From SLRI01 sp964576715 (GTDB lineage Bacteria > Pseudomonadota > Alphaproteobacteria > Geminicoccales > Geminicoccaceae), in NCBI GenBank assembly GCA_964576715.1, contig CAZNWE010000022.1, positions 1 through 53,043 on the forward strand: DNA of 53,043 nucleotides, given 5' to 3'. The position numbers and the translations under genes were made by a program. Below the pieces are notes generated by a model. That model searched no databases. It was not told the origin of the DNA and worked only from the letters and a program-made list of their open reading frames with translations. Below are positions 48,871 to 53,043 of the stretch, piece after piece; the first letter of the stretch is position 1; each line of letters begins with the position of its first letter.

Positions 48871-51800
48871 TAGGGCGCAGGCCTGCAGTGTTCCGGTCCG
48901 GGTGACGATCGTCACCTTGGACAATCATGCGGCCGGCGCCTTCGCCCGCGCCCGGATGACGTTGCGCAAGGAGCTGCCGGGTCTCCAGCTGAGCCTGCAC
49001 GCGGCGACCGAGTTCGGCAGCGATGCCGGAGCACTCGAGCGCTGCCGCCAGGACATCGAGCAGGCCGACATCGTCTTCTCCTGCATGCTCTTCCTCGAGG
49101 ATCACATCCAGGCCGTCCTGCCGTGGCTCGAGGCGCGACGGGACAACTGCGACGCGATGGTCTCCTGCATCTCGGCGACCGAGGTGGTCAAGCTCACCCG
49201 GATGGGTCGCTTCGACATGCAGGCGAAGCAGAGCGGTCCCCTGGCCCTGCTCAAGCGCCTGAAGCCCAAGCGCGACAACAACCAGCAGAGCGACGGCGCG
49301 CGGCAGATGACCATGCTGCGCCGGCTGCCCAAGATTCTTCGCTTCGTGCCCGGTCCGGCCCAGGATCTCCGCGCCTATTTCCTCTCGATGCAGTACTGGC
49401 TGGCGGGCTCCGACGAGAACATCGCCAACATGGTGCGGTGGCTGGTCAATCGTTATGCGGCGGGTCCGCGGGCCGTGCTCAAGGGCAAGCTCGATGCGAA
49501 GCTGCCGGTCGACCACCCCGATGTCGGCCTCTACCACCCGAAGCTGAAGGGCCGGGTGACCGAGGAGGTGAACAGGCTGCCGCGGCCCGTCAAGGCCAGG
49601 GGTGCGAAGGCCACCGGCACGGTGGGCCTCCTGGTCATGCGCTCCTATGTGCTGGCCGGCGACAGCGGTCACTATGACGGGGTCATCGCCGCCCTGGAGG
49701 ACCGCGGGCTCGAGGTCGTGCCGGCCTTCGCCTCCGGCCTCGACGCGCGGCCCGCCATCGAGAAGTATTTTTTCAAGGACGGGGCGCCCGCGGTCGATGC
49801 GGTGGTCTCGCTCACCGGCTTCTCGCTGGTGGGTGGCCCTGCCTACAACGACTCCAAGGCAGCCGAGGACATGCTGTCCCGGCTCGATGTGCCCTACATT
49901 GCCGCTCACGCGCTCGAGTTCCAGAGCCTGGCCGAGTGGGAAGGCTCGGATCGCGGATTGCAGCCGGTCGAGGCCACGATGATGGTGGCGCTGCCCGAGC
50001 TCGACGGCTCCACCGGCCCGATGATCTTCGGCGGCCGGCCGGCCGTCGGCCAGGGCGAGAAGCCGGGTGAGATGCAGGTGCATGCCGATCGCGCGCTGCT
50101 CCTGGCCGCCCGCGTCGATCGCCTGGTGGCGCTCCGCCGCAGCGAACGGGCCGAGCGCAAGATCGCCGTCGTCCTCTTCAACTTCCCGCCCAATGCCGGC
50201 GCCACCGGCACGGCCGCCTATCTCTCGGTCTTCGCCTCGCTCCACCGGACGCTTCGCGCCATGCACGAGGCGGGCTACGCCGTCGAGGTGCCGGCCACCG
50301 AGGACGAGCTTCGCGATCGCCTCCTGAAGGGCAATGCCGAGCGCTTCGGCGCCGATGCCAATGTCTTTCACCGCATCCCGGTCGACGATCACGTCCGCCG
50401 CGAGCGCCATCTCGACGAGATCGAGGGCGCCTGGGGCCCTGCCCCCGGCCGCCAGCTCACCGACGGGCAGAGCCTCTTCGTCCTGGGTGAGCAGTTCGGC
50501 AATGTCTTCGTCGGCATCCAGCCGGGCTTCGGCTACGAGGGCGACCCGATGCGGCTCTTGTTCGAGAAGGGCTTCGCGCCGACGCATGCCTTCTCGGCCT
50601 TCTATCGCTGGCTCAGGGAAGACTACGCCGCCCATGCGGTGCTCCATTTCGGCACGCATGGTGCCTTGGAGTTCATGCCGGGCAAGCAGGCCGGGCTCTC
50701 GGCCGCCTGCTGGCCGGAGCGGCTGATCGGCGACCTGCCGAACCTCTACATCTACGCCGCCAACAACCCGTCCGAGGGAACGATCGCCAAGCGCCGGGCG
50801 GCGGCGACGCTGATCAGCTACCTGACCCCGCCGGTCACCCATGCGGGGCTCTACAAGGGCTTGGTCGAGCTCAAGAGCTCCCTCGATCGCTGGCGTGGCC
50901 TGGCCCCGGAAGCGGGCGAGGAGCGGCACAAGCTGGCCGAGCTGGTGCAGCTGCAGGCGTCCGAGCTGGAGCTGGCGGTGCCCGCCCCCGCCTGGGGTGA
51001 CGAGACCGCCGAGATCAACAAGCTGACCCGGGCCGTTCTGGACCTCGAATACACCCTCATCCCGCACGGCCTGCACGTTATCGGCAAGCCGCTTTCGATC
51101 GCCGGCCGGGTCGACATGCTGATCGCCATGGCCGAGGCCAATGACGGTCCCGTGCCGCCGCGTGCCGCCGTCGAGGCACTGGCCGATGGCACCACACCGG
51201 AGACGGCGCTGGCCCTGACCGAGACGCCGCGCGCGACGGCCATGCTCGAGCAGTTGCGCCTGCTGGCCAAGGCCGACCGGCTATTGGTCGAGGATCACGA
51301 GCTGCCGGCCATCATCAAGGCCCTGGACGGGCGCTTCGTCCGCCCGGTGCCGGGCGGCGACCTGCTCAGGCAGCCCGCCATCCTGCCGACCGGCCGCAAC
51401 CTGCACGGCTTCGACCCCTTCCGCCTGCCCTCGGCCTTCGCCGTGGCCGACGGTGCGAAGCAGGCGCAGCGGTTGATCGAGCGGCACATGGCCGACGGCA
51501 ACGGCCTGCCCGAGACCGTGGCGCTGGTGCTCTGGGGGACCGACAACCTCAAGTCCGAGGGCGGCCCGATCGCCCAGGTCCTGGCGCTCGTCGGTGCCCG
51601 GCCGCGCTTCGACTCCTACGGCCGCCTCGCCGGCGCCGAGCTGGTCGGCCTGGAAGAGCTGGGCCGGCCCCGGATCGACGTCGCGGTGACGCTGTCCGGC
51701 ATCTTCAGGGACCTCCTGCCCTTGCAGACACGGCTTCTGGCGGAGGCCTGCTTCCTCGCTGCCAGCGCCGACGAGCCGGCCGAGATGAACTTCATCCGCC

Positions 51801-52663
51801 GCAACGCGTTGGCGCACATGGCCAAGCATGGTTGTGATCTGGAGACCGCCGCACTGCGTGTCTTCAGCAACGCCGACGGCGCCTACGGCTCCAATGTCAA
51901 CCAGCTGATCGACAGCGGCTGCTGGGACGACGAGGACGAGCTGGCCGAGACCTACACCAAGCGCAAATGCTTCGCCTATGGCCGCTCCGGCAAGCCGGTG
52001 CGGCAGGCCGAGCTGCTCCGCAGTGTGCTGGAAGGCGTCGAGCTGGCCTACCAGAACCTCGAATCGGTCGAGCTCGGGGTCACCACGGTCGACCACTATT
52101 TCGACAATCTGGGCGGCATCAGCCGCGCCGTCGCTCGGGCCAAGGGCACGCAGACGAAAGACGGCGCGCCACCGGTGCCGGTCTATATCGGCGACCAGAC
52201 CAAAGGCGGCGGCACGGTCCGCTCGCTCGGCGAGCAGGTGGCGCTCGAGACCCGCACCCGGATGCTCAATCCCAAGTGGTACGAGGGCATGCTCGAGCAC
52301 GGCTACGAGGGTGTCCGGCAGATCGAGGCGCATGTCACCAACACCATGGGCTGGTCGGCGACGACCGGGCAGGTGGCACCCTGGGTCTATCGCGAGATCA
52401 CCCAGACCTTCGTCCTCGACCCGGCGATGCGCGAGCGCCTCGCCGCCCTCAATCCCAAGGCCTCGGCCAAGGTGGCGAACCGCCTGCTCGAGGCCTACGA
52501 GCGGCACTACTGGGAGCCGGATTCGGCGACGCTCGAGGCCTTGCGCGACTCGTGCGACGATCTGGAAGACCGGCTCGAGGGCATCGTCCCCGAGCCGACC
52601 ACCACCCCCGCCCAAAGCAACTCGATCGCGTCCGGCGCGATGACCAAGGAGATGGCAGCGTGA
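48845..52663 (+). CDS. bchH: Magnesium chelatase subunit H
   Basis: BchH binds protoporphyrin IX and inserts Mg2+ with BchI and BchD. The 1272-residue protein has the chelatase H-subunit N-terminal domain (VRVTIVTLDNHAAGAFARAR) and the cobN/Mg-chelatase region, including HFGTHGALEFMPGKQAGLS near residue 600 and NAFGKRKCFAYGRSG-like late motifs (ETYTKRKCFAYGRSG). ATG 48845 overlaps the end of bchB by 26 bases, so the genes are closely coupled; the frame opens further upstream, but this ATG gives the usual short lead-in before VRVTIVT. It overlaps bchL by four bases. The ChlI/ChlD subunits are not in the window. Confidence 0.97.
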   Translation: MPKPISAADRAQACSVPVRVTIVTLDNHAAGAFARARMTLRKELPGLQLSLHAATEFGSDAGALERCRQDIEQADIVFSCMLFLEDHIQAVLPWLEARRDNCDAMVSCISATEVVKLTRMGRFDMQAKQSGPLALLKRLKPKRDNNQQSDGARQMTMLRRLPKILRFVPGPAQDLRAYFLSMQYWLAGSDENIANMVRWLVNRYAAGPRAVLKGKLDAKLPVDHPDVGLYHPKLKGRVTEEVNRLPRPVKARGAKATGTVGLLVMRSYVLAGDSGHYDGVIAALEDRGLEVVPAFASGLDARPAIEKYFFKDGAPAVDAVVSLTGFSLVGGPAYNDSKAAEDMLSRLDVPYIAAHALEFQSLAEWEGSDRGLQPVEATMMVALPELDGSTGPMIFGGRPAVGQGEKPGEMQVHADRALLLAARVDRLVALRRSERAERKIAVVLFNFPPNAGATGTAAYLSVFASLHRTLRAMHEAGYAVEVPATEDELRDRLLKGNAERFGADANVFHRIPVDDHVRRERHLDEIEGAWGPAPGRQLTDGQSLFVLGEQFGNVFVGIQPGFGYEGDPMRLLFEKGFAPTHAFSAFYRWLREDYAAHAVLHFGTHGALEFMPGKQAGLSAACWPERLIGDLPNLYIYAANNPSEGTIAKRRAAATLISYLTPPVTHAGLYKGLVELKSSLDRWRGLAPEAGEERHKLAELVQLQASELELAVPAPAWGDETAEINKLTRAVLDLEYTLIPHGLHVIGKPLSIAGRVDMLIAMAEANDGPVPPRAAVEALADGTTPETALALTETPRATAMLEQLRLLAKADRLLVEDHELPAIIKALDGRFVRPVPGGDLLRQPAILPTGRNLHGFDPFRLPSAFAVADGAKQAQRLIERHMADGNGLPETVALVLWGTDNLKSEGGPIAQVLALVGARPRFDSYGRLAGAELVGLEELGRPRIDVAVTLSGIFRDLLPLQTRLLAEACFLAASADEPAEMNFIRRNALAHMAKHGCDLETAALRVFSNADGAYGSNVNQLIDSGCWDDEDELAETYTKRKCFAYGRSGKPVRQAELLRSVLEGVELAYQNLESVELGVTTVDHYFDNLGGISRAVARAKGTQTKDGAPPVPVYIGDQTKGGGTVRSLGEQVALETRTRMLNPKWYEGMLEHGYEGVRQIEAHVTNTMGWSATTGQVAPWVYREITQTFVLDPAMRERLAALNPKASAKVANRLLEAYERHYWEPDSATLEALRDSCDDLEDRLEGIVPEPTTTPAQSNSIASGAMTKEMAA

Positions 52664-53043
52664 GCACGCTTACCCTGGATATGCCCCGTCACAGGCTCCA
52701 CCCGACGGCACAAAAGCAGGAGGACGGCGAGGGTAGCGTGCAGGTCAAGCTCGATCCCAACGTCAAGATCGAGGGGGCCAAGGTCTTCGCCGTCTACGGC
52801 AAGGGCGGCATCGGCAAGAGCACGACCTCCTCCAATCTCTCGGTGGCCTTTTCCAAGCTTGGCAAGCGCGTCTTGCAGATCGGCTGCGATCCGAAGCACG
52901 ATTCGACCTTCACGCTCACCAAGAAGCTGATGCCGACGGTGATCGACGTGCTGGAATCGGTGAACTTCCACGCCGAGGAACTCGCCGTCGAGGACTTCGT
53001 CTACGAGGGCTACAACGGCGTGATGTGCGTCGAGGCGGGCGGC
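52660..53043 (+). CDS. bchL: Light-independent protochlorophyllide reductase iron protein (partial)
   Basis: BchL is a NifH-like ATPase dimer with one 4Fe-4S cluster that passes electrons to BchN-BchB. The window holds the first 128 codons. GTG 52660 overlaps the bchH stop (GTGA) and has AAGGAG about ten bases upstream; ATG 52681, seven codons in, is an alternative. The Walker A motif YGKGGIGKSTTSSN and the DPKHDSTFT motif are present, and the frame runs to VMCVEAGG at the right edge, just before the cluster-ligating Cys region. A ~35-residue N-terminal extension precedes the P-loop, as in other BchL proteins. Confidence 0.97.
   Translation, partial: MSTLTLDMPRHRLHPTAQKQEDGEGSVQVKLDPNVKIEGAKVFAVYGKGGIGKSTTSSNLSVAFSKLGKRVLQIGCDPKHDSTFTLTKKLMPTVIDVLESVNFHAEELAVEDFVYEGYNGVMCVEAGG

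Noticed and set aside
48824..51076. 750-codon open frame on the minus strand
   Set aside because: It is antisense to bchH and shows no recognisable domain.
1..53043. CRISPR arrays, tRNA or rRNA genes, insertion sequences or prophage genes
   Set aside because: No repeat-spacer pattern, cloverleaf-like tRNA, transposase or phage structural gene was found on reading both strands.

Overview
The window is very GC-rich and carries the bacteriochlorophyll biosynthesis part of a purple-bacterial photosynthesis gene cluster (bchP, a PucC-like BCH protein, bchG, ppsR, ppaA/aerR, bchF-N-B-H-L). It also carries a class I PHA synthase, a phasin, TspO and NnrS. This points to a phototrophic alphaproteobacterium, anaerobic purple or aerobic anoxygenic. 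The family cannot be fixed from sequence reading alone; a Rhodospirillales/Geminicoccales-like lineage is a guess.

Layout. 1-4.7 kb: a decayed AraC regulator (three frameshifts), a lipoprotein with an alpha/beta-hydrolase fold, and a translationally coupled ECF sigma/anti-sigma pair. 5-14 kb: general metabolism, namely PHA synthase with its own intrinsic terminator, an RraA-like protein, a 1-Cys peroxiredoxin, a PfkB kinase overlapping a HAD hydrolase, and a fused indolepyruvate:ferredoxin oxidoreductase that probably starts at TTG. 13.8-15.7 kb: a rearrangement scar. corA lies between two MerR-regulator remnants, and the last ~31 codons of corA are read antisense through the C-terminal relic of an SLC13-type permease. 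15.7-21.1 kb: an SGNH hydrolase, an AraC regulator, and a run of five small secreted, lipoprotein or membrane genes of unknown role. 21.2-23.5 kb: nitric-oxide-linked genes (NnrS and a RIC/ScdA-like hemerythrin protein without the usual CCGG motif). 24-25.8 kb: a tightly overlapping three-gene operon with a stand-alone Hen1-type RNA 3'-terminal 2'-O-methyltransferase. 26-29.3 kb: a sugar-type ABC importer without its ATPase. 29.3-35.8 kb: DUF2254 membrane protein, a CBS protein with a HEPN-like tail, rhodanese, a zinc metallohydrolase, a J-domain/OmpA-like membrane fusion, an ABM monooxygenase, a second RraA-like protein and a hypothetical. 35.8-37.5 kb: two gene-poor stretches around a phasin.

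37.5-53 kb is the photosynthesis block. tspO, bchP, the BCH gene and bchG form a leftward operon. A putative exported alpha/beta hydrolase is divergent from bchG, and the short gap between them holds one TGT-N12-ACA (PpsR/CrtJ) site. ppsR and ppaA run leftward, with two perfect TGT-N12-ACA sites before ppsR. bchF-N-B-H-L run rightward with overlapping genes, behind a control region holding one perfect and one imperfect site. Together these make the late bacteriochlorophyll pathway (chlorophyllide reduction, Mg chelation, 3-vinyl hydration, esterification and phytyl reduction) with its aerobic repressor and antirepressor. The window ends inside bchL.

The most interesting uncharacterised items are the J-domain/OmpA fusion, the orphan Hen1 operon, the CBS-HEPN-like protein, the hydrolase wired to the bchG promoter, and the corA scar.
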